DNA of 64,000 bases. Origin: Actinobacteria bacterium IMCC19121. GTDB taxonomy: Bacteria; Actinomycetota; Actinomycetes; Nanopelagicales; Nanopelagicaceae. Location: positions 1,426,001 through 1,490,000 of the forward strand of contig CP015605.1 of NCBI GenBank assembly GCA_002284895.1. Direction: 5' to 3'. The first letter of the stretch is position 1; the number at the start of each line of letters is the position of its first letter. The translations under genes and the position numbers were made by a program. Positions 8,318 through 15,959 of the stretch are shown here, one piece after another. A model generated the notes under the pieces. That model did not search any database, was not told the origin of the DNA, and was given only the letters and a program-made list of their open reading frames with translations.

Positions 8318-9312
8318 TTGAGCACCTTCACAAAGTTAGGCTCTGAAACTCGGTGGCAGCGCACCATGCGATTAGCTGCATATTCAGTTAACTCTGGAAC
8401 TTGTGTCTGGCACTTATCGACTGCAAACTCACAACGAGCAGCAAAAGCACATCCCTTAGGAGGACGCGACATGACAGGAGGTGAACCAGGGATTGTGTAG
8501 AGGCGAGAGCCTTGTACTTGATCCATCTGTGGGATGGATTTCATTAATCCCCATGTGTAAGGCATTAAAGGACGCTCAAATAAATCATCAACCGGTGCTT
8601 CTTCAACAATGCGTCCGCCATACATAACAGCAACGCGATCACAGATACCAGCAACAACACCTAGATCGTGAGTAATGAGTAGAACTGCAACGTTTAGTTC
8701 ACGTGCTGATTTCTCTAAAATCTCAAGGATTTGCGCCTGGATTGTCACATCTAGCGCTGTAGTTGGTTCATCAGCAATGAGTAACTCAGGATTACAAGAG
8801 AGTGCCATTGCAATCATTGCTCTCTGACGCATTCCACCTGAGAATTGGTGTGGATAATCATCAACGCGCTGCTTTGGATTTGGAACTCCTACTAAGTCCA
8901 ACATTTCGATAGAGCGCTCTTTGGCTGCCTTTGCCGAAATGCGCTCGTGCACACGAATCATTTCAGAAATCTGGTGACCAATTGTGTAAACAGGGTTAAG
9001 TGAAGTCATTGGATCTTGGAAGATCATTGAAATTTCTCCACCGCGGATTTCGCGTAGTTCACGATCAGGTGTTGTTAGAAGATCAATGCCTTTCCACAAA
9101 ATACGACCTTCTGGATAAACAGCTGGTGGCTTTGGAACTAATCCCAAAATACTCATAGCTGTTACAGATTTACCTGAGCCTGATTCACCCACGAGACCAA
9201 CGATTTCACCTGGATTAAGAGTTAATGATGCACCGTTAATCGCCTGCACAACACCATCTGAGGTATTGAAGTGAACATGAAGATTATCGATATGAAGAAG
9301 CGGCTTACTCAC
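8314..9312 (-). CDS. oppD: Oligopeptide/dipeptide ABC transporter ATPase, OppD/DppD type
   Basis: The partner ATPase of the importer (332 residues): Walker [17 protein letters not shown]-loop [17 protein letters not shown], signature [15 protein letters not shown] and Walker [15 protein letters not shown]. The C-terminal [15 protein letters not shown] is the cysteine-rich motif of the oligopeptide ATPase family. It overlaps both neighbours by 4 bp, so the operon is probably translationally coupled. Confidence 0.93.
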   Translation of the reverse strand: MSKPLLHIDNLHVHFNTSDGVVQAINGASLTLNPGEIVGLVGESGSGKSVTAMSILGLVPKPPAVYPEGRILWKGIDLLTTPDRELREIRGGEISMIFQDPMTSLNPVYTIGHQISEMIRVHERISAKAAKERSIEMLDLVGVPNPKQRVDDYPHQFSGGMRQRAMIAMALSCNPELLIADEPTTALDVTIQAQILEILEKSARELNVAVLLITHDLGVVAGICDRVAVMYGGRIVEEAPVDDLFERPLMPYTWGLMKSIPQMDQVQGSRLYTIPGSPPVMSRPPKGCAFAARCEFAVDKCQTQVPELTEYAANRMVRCHRVSEPNFVKVLK

Positions 9313-10184
9313 TTGACTCCTCGTAACTTAGGATCAAGGGCATCACGCAAACCATCACCGATGAGAACAATTGAAAGAGTAAGTAGAACCAAAACAGAGC
9401 CTGGAATAAAGAATACGAATGGCTTATCTGTTAAGTAGTTACGTGAGCTTGAAATCATCACACCTAGCGATGGAGTTGGTTCACGGAAGCCCACACCCAA
9501 GAAAGCATAGACAGACTCAGACAAGATTGCTCCTGCAACAGAGAAAGCTAAAACAACAATGATGGGTGGAATCGCATTTGGACCAATGTGGCGCAAAATG
9601 ATGCGCTTAGTGCTTGCTCCAGTTGCCCGAGCTGCTTCCACATAATCCAAAGACTTCACTTGCATAACAGAGGCACGGAATAAACGCGTTGTTGAGTACC
9701 AGCCTGTGAAAACAAGGGCAGCTACAATCACCCAAAAAGATGAGCCAAATACAGTGATAATGGCAAAGCCAATTAAAACGAATGGGATTACCTGCCAGGT
9801 ATCAATAAAGCGGCTGATGATGGTGTCAATCCAACCACCGAAGTAGCCAGCAATTCCACCCAGTGCAACACCAACGAAAACTGAGATTGCCGTAACAACA
9901 ATGGCAACAGTTAATGAAAGTCGAATTCCGAAAGTAACTCGAGTAAAGATATCTCGGCCTAAATCATCTGTTCCGAGCCAGTGACCATTAGTTCCTGGTC
10001 CTACCAAAATATCTGGACCTAAATTGTCATACTTCCAGCCGCTGATAAATGGACCAATGATTCCAACAAAAATTAAAAGGACCAGCATGACTAAGCCAAC
10101 AATTGAAATCTTGTTACCAAAGAAGCGCTTGCGCACATCTTGCCAATAGGAAAGTGATTGTGGAATCTGCTCGATTTCAGACAT
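9309..10184 (-). CDS. oppC: Peptide ABC transporter permease, OppC/DppC type
   Basis: An inner-membrane permease of 291 residues with the N-terminal OppC-type segment (KISIVGLVMLVLLIFVGIIGP), the periplasmic-type HWLGTDDLGRDIFTR typical of OppC/DppC, and the cytoplasmic EAA loop (YVEAARATGASTKRIILRHIGPN) that contacts the ATPases. About six membrane helices are visible. It overlaps oppD by 4 bp and touches oppB by one base. Confidence 0.93.
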   Translation of the reverse strand: MSEIEQIPQSLSYWQDVRKRFFGNKISIVGLVMLVLLIFVGIIGPFISGWKYDNLGPDILVGPGTNGHWLGTDDLGRDIFTRVTFGIRLSLTVAIVVTAISVFVGVALGGIAGYFGGWIDTIISRFIDTWQVIPFVLIGFAIITVFGSSFWVIVAALVFTGWYSTTRLFRASVMQVKSLDYVEAARATGASTKRIILRHIGPNAIPPIIVVLAFSVAGAILSESVYAFLGVGFREPTPSLGVMISSSRNYLTDKPFVFFIPGSVLVLLTLSIVLIGDGLRDALDPKLRGVK

Positions 10185-11182
10185 TAATGCACCGCCTTAG
10201 AATCGATTTTGATGCGTGGATCAATGAGGGCGTAACTTAAATCAACAATCAAATTCACTACAGCGCCGAAGGAAATAACCACAATGGCTAGACCTAACAC
10301 AACTGGTGCATCTTGTGACAGAGCTGAGTCTGCAATAGTTGAACCCATGCCAGGTAATGAGAAGACCTTCTCCGTCTGAACTGCAACACCAAAGATTGCA
10401 ATCAGGGAAGTGCCATAAACGGTAACAACTGGAATAAGGGCGTTGCGAAGTGCGTGGTGGAACCACACACGTCGGGCAGATAATCCCTTAGCAAAAGCGG
10501 TGCGAATGTAATCAGCACGCAAAACTTCAAGTAAAGAAGAGCGCAGCATGCGCGCGATGAAAGCTGCATCAACTACTGCAACAACTAATGCTGGTAGGAC
10601 TACACCTTTCCAACTATCTCCCGGAATAATGCCGGCATGCCAGGTTGTGGGCCAGGGTTTAAAGAAGTTGAGCCAATCCCAATGTAATTGGAAAGGCAGA
10701 ACACCAAAAATATATTGAGCTAATAAACCAGAGACAAATACTGGAATACCTTGAATACCCACAGAAAACACGGTTCCAATGCGATCTCCCAGAGATCCAC
10801 GCTTGATTGCACTCGTTAATCCAACAGTCAGGGCAATGATCAGTTGTAGCAGTGCGCCCCAAAAGAGCAATCTGGCGCTCGTTGATAGGCCATCATGCAA
10901 AATTGTATTTACAGATTTATCGTTCTTATAGGAATAGCCAAGATCTCCTCTAAAGAGGTTTCCCCAGAAACGCAAGTACTGAACGTACGTTGGCTTATCT
11001 AAGCCATATTTTCTTTCAATGTTATCGAGAATCTCTTGTGGGAGAGCTTTTTCACCGCTCTTAAGTGAGATTGGATCTCCAGGAATAATGAAGAAAAGCG
11101 CAAACATCAACGTTACAGCTGCCCAGACAACAATAAGGCTCTGGAGCAATCGCTTAATCGTGTATGTAAACATCTCTCGCAA
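10184..11182 (-). CDS. oppB: Peptide ABC transporter permease, OppB/DppB type
   Basis: The second permease (332 residues): N-terminal helix KRLLQSLIVVWAAVTLMFALFF, the OppB-type segment IPGDPISL, and an EAA loop near YIRTAFAKGLSARRVWFHHALRNA. The C-terminus SYALIDPRIKID is the standard end of the family. It follows the binding-protein gene after about 85 bp that contain a strong hairpin, an arrangement that usually sets transporter subunits at a lower level than the binding protein. Confidence 0.93.
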   Translation of the reverse strand: MREMFTYTIKRLLQSLIVVWAAVTLMFALFFIIPGDPISLKSGEKALPQEILDNIERKYGLDKPTYVQYLRFWGNLFRGDLGYSYKNDKSVNTILHDGLSTSARLLFWGALLQLIIALTVGLTSAIKRGSLGDRIGTVFSVGIQGIPVFVSGLLAQYIFGVLPFQLHWDWLNFFKPWPTTWHAGIIPGDSWKGVVLPALVVAVVDAAFIARMLRSSLLEVLRADYIRTAFAKGLSARRVWFHHALRNALIPVVTVYGTSLIAIFGVAVQTEKVFSLPGMGSTIADSALSQDAPVVLGLAIVVISFGAVVNLIVDLSYALIDPRIKIDSKAVH

Positions 11183-11217
11183 TCTTACAGGTTATTAATG
11201 CTGGGGTGTAAATCGAA

Positions 11218-11247
11218 GTGAGGGGTCCCCTTTCGAGGACCCCTCAC
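11218..11247 (-). terminator. Strong intercistronic hairpin between oppA and oppB
   Basis: An 11-bp perfect stem (GTGAGGGGTCC with GGACCCCTCAC) closes an 8-nt loop. No T-run follows on the minus strand, so it is more likely an mRNA-stabilising or partial-termination element than a full terminator. It lies just after the binding-protein gene and before the permeases. Confidence 0.6.
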
Positions 11248-11267
11248 AACGAGGAACTACTTTTTAA

Positions 11268-12890
11268 TTAGTTCTTTACAACCTGATCGAACACAATCAT
11301 TCCAAGTGGAGTGATTGGGAACGTAGCAATGCTTGGTGCAAGTACTGTTGCGATTCCACGGTTTACTGTCTGTGTAATAGCAACATCACCGCGTAGAGCT
11401 TGTATCTCAGCACGACGGTACTGGCTCTGAGCAAATGCCTTGTTGGTTGTTGAACGAGCTGAGTTAACCAATGCATCAAATGTTGCACTGTTATAACGCT
11501 CTAGATTGTCTCCACCAATTGATGCTGAGTGAAGCAATGGATATAGGAAGTTGTCAGCGATTGGATAGTCAGCGAACCAACCAGCGCGAATCATCTGTCC
11601 CTTACCTGAACGCATCTTTGAGAAGTATGTTCCGTCAGCTGCGAATGGATCAAGCTTTGCTGGAATTCCAACATCCTTGAGGTTTGCGATGATGATTGAA
11701 GCAACCTTGTCCCAACCAGCACCGTCATTGTATGAAAGACGAATTGCAGGAGGAGTTGTGTTACCTAGATCTAACCAACGCTGGTAATCAGCCTTTGCTC
11801 CAGCAAGATCGCGAGAGTTTGTCAGGCCTTGACCTGAAACGTAGCCTGGAAGTCCTGGTGGAAGTAGGCCTGTAGCAGGCTTACGAACACCCTGATAAAT
11901 CACTGCAGAGATCTGATCGCGATCGATCGCCTTTGCAATTGCTGAACGAAGATACTTGTTCTTTGTTCCGCCAACGATTGGATCTTCCCAGTTAAATCCC
12001 CAGTAGTCAGTACCAAGAGTTGACTTAACACCCTTAGTTCCCCACTTTGTGAGAAGTTCTGTATAACGACCTGCTGGGATTGGACCGCTGTCGCATTGTC
12101 CTGAAGCAAATGCGTTATATGCAGCATTTGTATCAGAGAAAATCTTTGCAGTTAGCTTTGAAAGAGTTGCTGTCTTTCCACCATAGTTAGGGTTTGGAAC
12201 AAGAACAACTTCTCCACCAGCACGCTTTGTAATTGCTGAAGCCAGCATGAATGGACCGTTTCCAACTAGCTTTGTGCCATCTTCTTCAACTTTATCTGAA
12301 GCACCAACCATTGATGTAGGAATTGGTGAGAACACTGAGTGACCAACAATTGATGGCCAGTCTGAAGTTGGGTTTTCCATCTTGACTGTAAGTGTCATTG
12401 CCTTGTCATCTGCAACTACTGAAGATGAAGGGAAAGGACCCTTACCTGTTGAGTATGCATTCATGCCAAGAATAAAGTCACCGTGGTATGCAACTTCTGA
12501 AGCCAACTTGGAATCCATTGAGCGCTTCCAGCCGTTGACGAATGATGAAGGAAGAACTGCTTCTCCGTTAGAGAACTTCAGACCCTTCTTAAGTGTGAAG
12601 ACCCAAGTCTTTGAGCCGTCAGTGGTCTTCCACTTTGAAGCAACTTCACCGTATAGGGCTCCGTTTGCATCTGTATCTGTAAGACCATCAAATAACATGG
12701 TTGCAACGTTTGCACCAACAAGAGTTGATGTCAGAGCTGGATCGATGTGATCAGGCTCGCCTGCTGCAAATAACTGGCAATCGATGAACGCAGGAGCTGC
12801 AGCGTGAGCTGTAACTACGGTGCCACCAACTGCAAGGCCAAGAGCAGCAAGAACTGCAACGCTGCGCTTTCCTAGAGATAGAACCTTCAT
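11268..12890 (-). CDS. oppA: Peptide ABC transporter substrate-binding protein, OppA/DppA family
   Basis: An extracytoplasmic solute receptor of 540 residues. A Sec signal (MKVLSLGKRSVAVLAALGLA, ending at TAHA-AAPAF) is followed by family-5 features: ALTSTLVGANVATMLFDGLTD, KTWVFTLKKGLKFSNG, VGNGPFMLAS and YLRSAIAKAIDRDQI. There is no lipobox; the first Cys is at residue 38 in FIDC. The start at 12890 is preferred over the in-frame ATG 9 bp upstream, because the latter overlaps the AAGGATGG ribosome-binding site. It heads the operon, with a promoter at 12970-12998. Family-5 receptors also bind other ligands, so peptide is the probable but not proven substrate. Confidence 0.92.
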   Translation of the reverse strand: MKVLSLGKRSVAVLAALGLAVGGTVVTAHAAAPAFIDCQLFAAGEPDHIDPALTSTLVGANVATMLFDGLTDTDANGALYGEVASKWKTTDGSKTWVFTLKKGLKFSNGEAVLPSSFVNGWKRSMDSKLASEVAYHGDFILGMNAYSTGKGPFPSSSVVADDKAMTLTVKMENPTSDWPSIVGHSVFSPIPTSMVGASDKVEEDGTKLVGNGPFMLASAITKRAGGEVVLVPNPNYGGKTATLSKLTAKIFSDTNAAYNAFASGQCDSGPIPAGRYTELLTKWGTKGVKSTLGTDYWGFNWEDPIVGGTKNKYLRSAIAKAIDRDQISAVIYQGVRKPATGLLPPGLPGYVSGQGLTNSRDLAGAKADYQRWLDLGNTTPPAIRLSYNDGAGWDKVASIIIANLKDVGIPAKLDPFAADGTYFSKMRSGKGQMIRAGWFADYPIADNFLYPLLHSASIGGDNLERYNSATFDALVNSARSTTNKAFAQSQYRRAEIQALRGDVAITQTVNRGIATVLAPSIATFPITPLGMIVFDQVVKN

Positions 12891-12969
12891 GTAAACCATC
12901 CTTTAAATAACTGCCAAGACGAAAGTCAGGGCATTGGAATGAAGCCATAAAGGCTTCGAGGGTGTGCTT

Positions 12970-12998
12970 ACTCTAGGCGAAATGCCCGATTTTCCCAA
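12970..12998 (-). promoter_or_regulatory. Promoter of the peptide-transport operon
   Basis: Minus-strand -35 TTGGGA (12993-12998) and -10 TAGAGT (12970-12975) with a 17-bp spacer. Transcription would start near 12963, giving a leader of about 70 nt before the oppA ATG. It lies between the end of the RNase H gene and oppA. Confidence 0.45.
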
Positions 12999-13025
12999 GA
13001 TTTAGGCGTAACAAAAGGGTTACAA

Positions 13026-14108
13026 CTAGCGTAAATGGGCCTGTTCATTAAGGGTTCGAAGGGCTCTTAAGCCATCACTTGGCCACACAGAGACTGTGGT
13101 GATTGAACATGGTGAAACATCAATATGAAAGATTGATTCAGAAGGAGCACCAACAACAACTTTGGCTGCAGATTTAATAGTTCCATTGTGTGTGACAACT
13201 ACTACTCGTTGTCCTGGGTACTCAGCAGCAATTTGGGAAATCGCAGCATCCACACGCAATGCAACTGAGTCATAGGACTCGCCCTCAGGCGGTGCAAAAG
13301 AAGTTGAACACACCCATGAGTTGTAATCTGCTGGATAGCGCTCTTTTACTTCATCTATAGACATTCCATCCCAGATTCCAAAAGAGCATTCAATCCACGC
13401 TTCTTCAAAAACGATAGGTAGCCCTGTTGCTTTTGAGATCGCTTCTGCTGTTTGAGTTGTGCGCTTGAGAGGTGAAGCAATAATTACCTCGGGGTTGAGT
13501 CTGGCAATAGCTTGCGCAACTTTCTCAGCCTGTTCTAAACCAATATTGGTCAGCTCTGGATTTAAAGGGCCATCTCCTGAAAACTTCTTCATAGGAGTTA
13601 AAACTGTCTCACCATGTCGAATGAGAAATATGGTTGTTGATTCTTCAGGATTGAGCAAGCGCTCAGTCAAATAATTCTGGCGCACAGAGATGATCTCTCC
13701 CCCACCGCTTTGCTCATCCAATGCCTTGTTTGCCAGTCGATCAGCATGAGAGTTTTCATCGCGTGGAATCCAGGTGTATTTAACCAGCGATGCAGTGTGA
13801 GCATTTCGGGCATCACTGGCTAGTTTTCGCATGTCTGCATGCTTAATCTGCCAGCGCCCAGACATCTGCTCTACTACTAATTTGCTATCCATCTTCACAT
13901 CCACAGTTGCTTGCGGATCAAGGGCGTTAATGGCAGTTAAACCAGCAATGAGTCCGCAGTATTCAGCAACGTTATTTGTTGCAATTCCTATGAAGTCATA
14001 GAGCTCTGCAATGATTTTGCCGTTTTCGGTAATAACTGAGCCATAACCAGCAGGACCAGGATTACCGCGTGAACCACCATCTGCAGTTAATGAAAAATGA
14101 CGTGCCAT
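13026..14108 (-). CDS. Bifunctional RNase HI / histidine phosphatase (CobC-like)
   Basis: A two-domain actinobacterial fusion (360 residues) like M. tuberculosis Rv2228c. Residues about 1-135 are RNase HI, with the acidic catalytic set in FSLTADGGSRGNPGPAGYGS, NVAEYCGL, VKMDSKLVVEQM and DENSHADRLANKALD; it removes RNA from RNA:DNA hybrids. Residues about 155-360 are a histidine-phosphatase domain with FLIRHGETV and VVVVTHNGTIKS, similar to alpha-ribazole phosphatase or phosphoglycerate mutase relatives. The gene follows the zinc-ribbon gene with no gap, the same pairing I recall for Rv2229c-Rv2228c. The substrate of the phosphatase half is uncertain. Confidence 0.93.
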   Translation of the reverse strand: MARHFSLTADGGSRGNPGPAGYGSVITENGKIIAELYDFIGIATNNVAEYCGLIAGLTAINALDPQATVDVKMDSKLVVEQMSGRWQIKHADMRKLASDARNAHTASLVKYTWIPRDENSHADRLANKALDEQSGGGEIISVRQNYLTERLLNPEESTTIFLIRHGETVLTPMKKFSGDGPLNPELTNIGLEQAEKVAQAIARLNPEVIIASPLKRTTQTAEAISKATGLPIVFEEAWIECSFGIWDGMSIDEVKERYPADYNSWVCSTSFAPPEGESYDSVALRVDAAISQIAAEYPGQRVVVVTHNGTIKSAAKVVVGAPSESIFHIDVSPCSITTVSVWPSDGLRALRTLNEQAHLR

Positions 14109-14849
14109 TTATTGGGCTCCGCGCACCAAGATGCAACGGCACTCTTCACAGCGCACCACTTCATCATCGGCTAACTCAGCAATTCGCTTGAGCTCCACAG
14201 TATTGATTGAAAGGTGGCAGCCCGTGCACGCACCAGCGACCAACGCTGCCGCACCTGTTCCATTATTAGAAGCTCTAATTTTTTCATAGAGAGCGACAAA
14301 TTCGCCAGAAACAGATGCCAGCGTTTCACTTCGCTCTTTAGCAATACTTTCTAGTTCGCCGTTAATCTTTGCGAGCGCATTTTCTTTGCGGATATTAAGC
14401 TCGTTAATCTGCGCCGTGAAATCAGCTTCTTGGTTTTGCAAATCTGTGATGCGGGCCTTGATTTCATCCACTCGCATCATGATCTCTAGCTCTACTTCTT
14501 CAAGTTCTAAACGGCGAGCATTTAAAGTTCCCACTTCATGTTGGAGTTGTTCAAGTTCCTTGGGTGATGCTGATCCACCAGAAAGACGGGCTTCGTCTCG
14601 AGTAATACGTGTAACTATCTGCTCAACATCTGCCTCTGCGCGCAAGAGTTCGCGCTTAACATCATTGAGCTCGGTCTCGGCGCCAACGCGAAGATCACGA
14701 GCATTATGGGATTTGGTTGTAGTTGTTACTAATTCTGCGATTTCTGGAAGCGTTGAGGCGGTGTGGTTGAGCGCGGTGGTTTTCTGGTCAAAAGCTGCCA
14801 CATCAATAATCTGACGTTGATCACTTGGGCTGGCTTTCATTCTTTGCAA
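14109..14849 (-). CDS. C4-type zinc-ribbon coiled-coil protein (Rv2229c-like)
   Basis: About 246 residues, mostly a long coiled coil (about 30-180, rich in Glu, Leu and Arg) ending in a four-cysteine zinc ribbon: GACTGCHLSI and VRCEECRCILV. The family is widespread in bacteria and usually called a C4-type zinc-ribbon or nucleic-acid-binding protein; its exact role is unknown. The stop is directly followed by the RNase HI fusion, so the two are co-transcribed. The TTG at 14849 follows a GGGG-rich ribosome-binding site at short distance; the ATG at 14840 is an alternative start. Confidence 0.88.
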   Translation of the reverse strand: MQRMKASPSDQRQIIDVAAFDQKTTALNHTASTLPEIAELVTTTTKSHNARDLRVGAETELNDVKRELLRAEADVEQIVTRITRDEARLSGGSASPKELEQLQHEVGTLNARRLELEEVELEIMMRVDEIKARITDLQNQEADFTAQINELNIRKENALAKINGELESIAKERSETLASVSGEFVALYEKIRASNNGTGAAALVAGACTGCHLSINTVELKRIAELADDEVVRCEECRCILVRGAQ

Positions 14850-14869
14850 TCAACCCCTTCGTAAATATC

Positions 14870-14944
14870 TGGTGGGCGCTGAGGGTTTCGAACCCCCGAC
14901 ATTCTCGGTGTAAACGAGACGCTCTACCACTGAGCTAAGCACCC
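14870..14944 (-). tRNA. tRNA-Val, anticodon UAC
   Basis: A full cloverleaf on the minus strand. The acceptor GGGTGCT pairs with AGCGCCC (one G-U), the anticodon stem TCTCG/CGAGA holds loop TTTACAC with anticodon TAC at 34-36, and the T arm contains GGTTCGAAACC. The discriminator is A and the CCA end is encoded (14870-14872). It lies about 64 nt after the peroxiredoxin gene on the same strand. Confidence 0.97.
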
Positions 14945-15007
14945 TTTGTACTGCTATGAGTACTGGTGAATCTTACTTCACCATAGTTAAATCGCTAAAT
15001 CCCGCGC

Positions 15008-15466
15008 TTAGAGCGCAGCGATTGCCGCCTTGTAATCAGCGATATTGCGAGCATCGCCAAGACCATTGACTACCTGCCAGCGCAAGATGCCTTCCTTATC
15101 AATGACAAATGTGCCACGAGTTGAACAACCGCGTGATTCTTCGAATACTCCGTAAGCCTTAGCAACTGCGCCGTGTGGCCAGAAATCTGCAAGCACTGGG
15201 AATTTGTATCCTTCGGCTTCTGCAAAAGCGCGCTGTGCATACATAGGATCGCAAGAGATTGCTAGCAGTTGCACGTTATCGTTTTGAAAAGCTGCTAGAT
15301 CATCACGCAGTGCACAGAGCTCACCTGTGCAGATTCCTGAGAATGCAAAAGGATAGAAAAGGAGAACTACATTCTTCTCACCCTTAAATGATGAAAGAGA
15401 AATCATCTCACCGTGTTGATTGAGAACTTCAAAATCTGGAGCGGCTTGGCCAATTGTTAGAGTCAT
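15008..15466 (-). CDS. ahpE: Peroxiredoxin, AhpE type
   Basis: A thiol peroxidase of 152 residues reducing peroxides in the cytoplasm. The thioredoxin-fold motif YPFAFSGICTGELCALRD carries the peroxidatic Cys, with Thr and the downstream Arg (ESRGCSTRGTFVID) completing the active site. A further Cys in LAISCDPMYAQ and one in RGCST are seen; whether either resolves the peroxidatic Cys is unclear. The start MTLTIGQ at 15466 is chosen because it lies 7 bp behind a TAGATT -10 box and avoids overlap with the DUF3052 gene. The peroxiredoxin, DUF3052, aceE order matches M. tuberculosis Rv2238c-Rv2239c-Rv2241 as I recall it. Confidence 0.92.
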   Translation of the reverse strand: MTLTIGQAAPDFEVLNQHGEMISLSSFKGEKNVVLLFYPFAFSGICTGELCALRDDLAAFQNDNVQLLAISCDPMYAQRAFAEAEGYKFPVLADFWPHGAVAKAYGVFEESRGCSTRGTFVIDKEGILRWQVVNGLGDARNIADYKAAIAAL

Positions 15467-15473
15467 AGCGGCA

Positions 15474-15479
15474 AATCTA
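15474..15479 (-). promoter_or_regulatory. -10 box of a leaderless ahpE promoter
   Basis: TAGATT on the minus strand is followed by 7 bp and the ATG at 15466. It overlaps the stop codon region of the upstream DUF3052 gene, so ahpE may have its own promoter inside the preceding reading frame. Confidence 0.4.
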
Positions 15480-15869
15480 CCGTTTACCTGCTTTGCGTGC
15501 CACCAGACGAGTAGCACTCCAATCAGCTGCAATAGATAAAGATGATGTCTGACTTAAGCCAGCAGTTGGCGCAGCATCTTGAATATCACTTGGCTCAACA
15601 TGGCCATCACGGCCGACTTTGGGAGTTAGAACCCAGATAGGTCCAGTTTCACTTAAATACGTGAGAGCATCCATCAACTCATCAACTAGATCGCCATCAC
15701 CATCGCGCCACCAGATAATTACGCCATCAACGACTTCATGTGCATCACTATCTACAAACTCTGTTTTAGTAATGGCGCTAATCGATTTGCGCAGGCTTTC
15801 ATCGCAGCCTCCAGAGCGGCCGACCTCTAGAACTAGGTCACCCTCCTTGAACCCCATACGCGCTGGCAC
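15477..15869 (-). CDS. DUF3052 family protein
   Basis: A 130-residue conserved actinobacterial protein: [13 protein letters not shown] at the start, then [45 protein letters not shown] and a Ser/Ala-rich C-terminus ending in [10 protein letters not shown]. The family has no established function that I know of. It sits between ahpE and the divergent aceE, the same neighbourhood as Rv2239c in mycobacteria. A GTG start is used here; an ATG at 15857 (MGFKEGD) is an equally good candidate. Confidence 0.88.
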   Translation of the reverse strand: MPARMGFKEGDLVLEVGRSGGCDESLRKSISAITKTEFVDSDAHEVVDGVIIWWRDGDGDLVDELMDALTYLSETGPIWVLTPKVGRDGHVEPSDIQDAAPTAGLSQTSSLSIAADWSATRLVARKAGKR

Positions 15870-15959
15870 AGGCTAATTCCACACAATGAATGCCCCTTGC
15901 ACAAGAGATATGGCTGGTCCATTTCGACTTACTGGTCAGTTCACGCAAGAATAGGCACC

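Noticed and set aside
11218-11247. Calling the oppA-oppB hairpin a full intrinsic terminator
   Set aside because: No T-run follows the stem on the transcribed strand, and the permease genes downstream clearly belong to the same operon.
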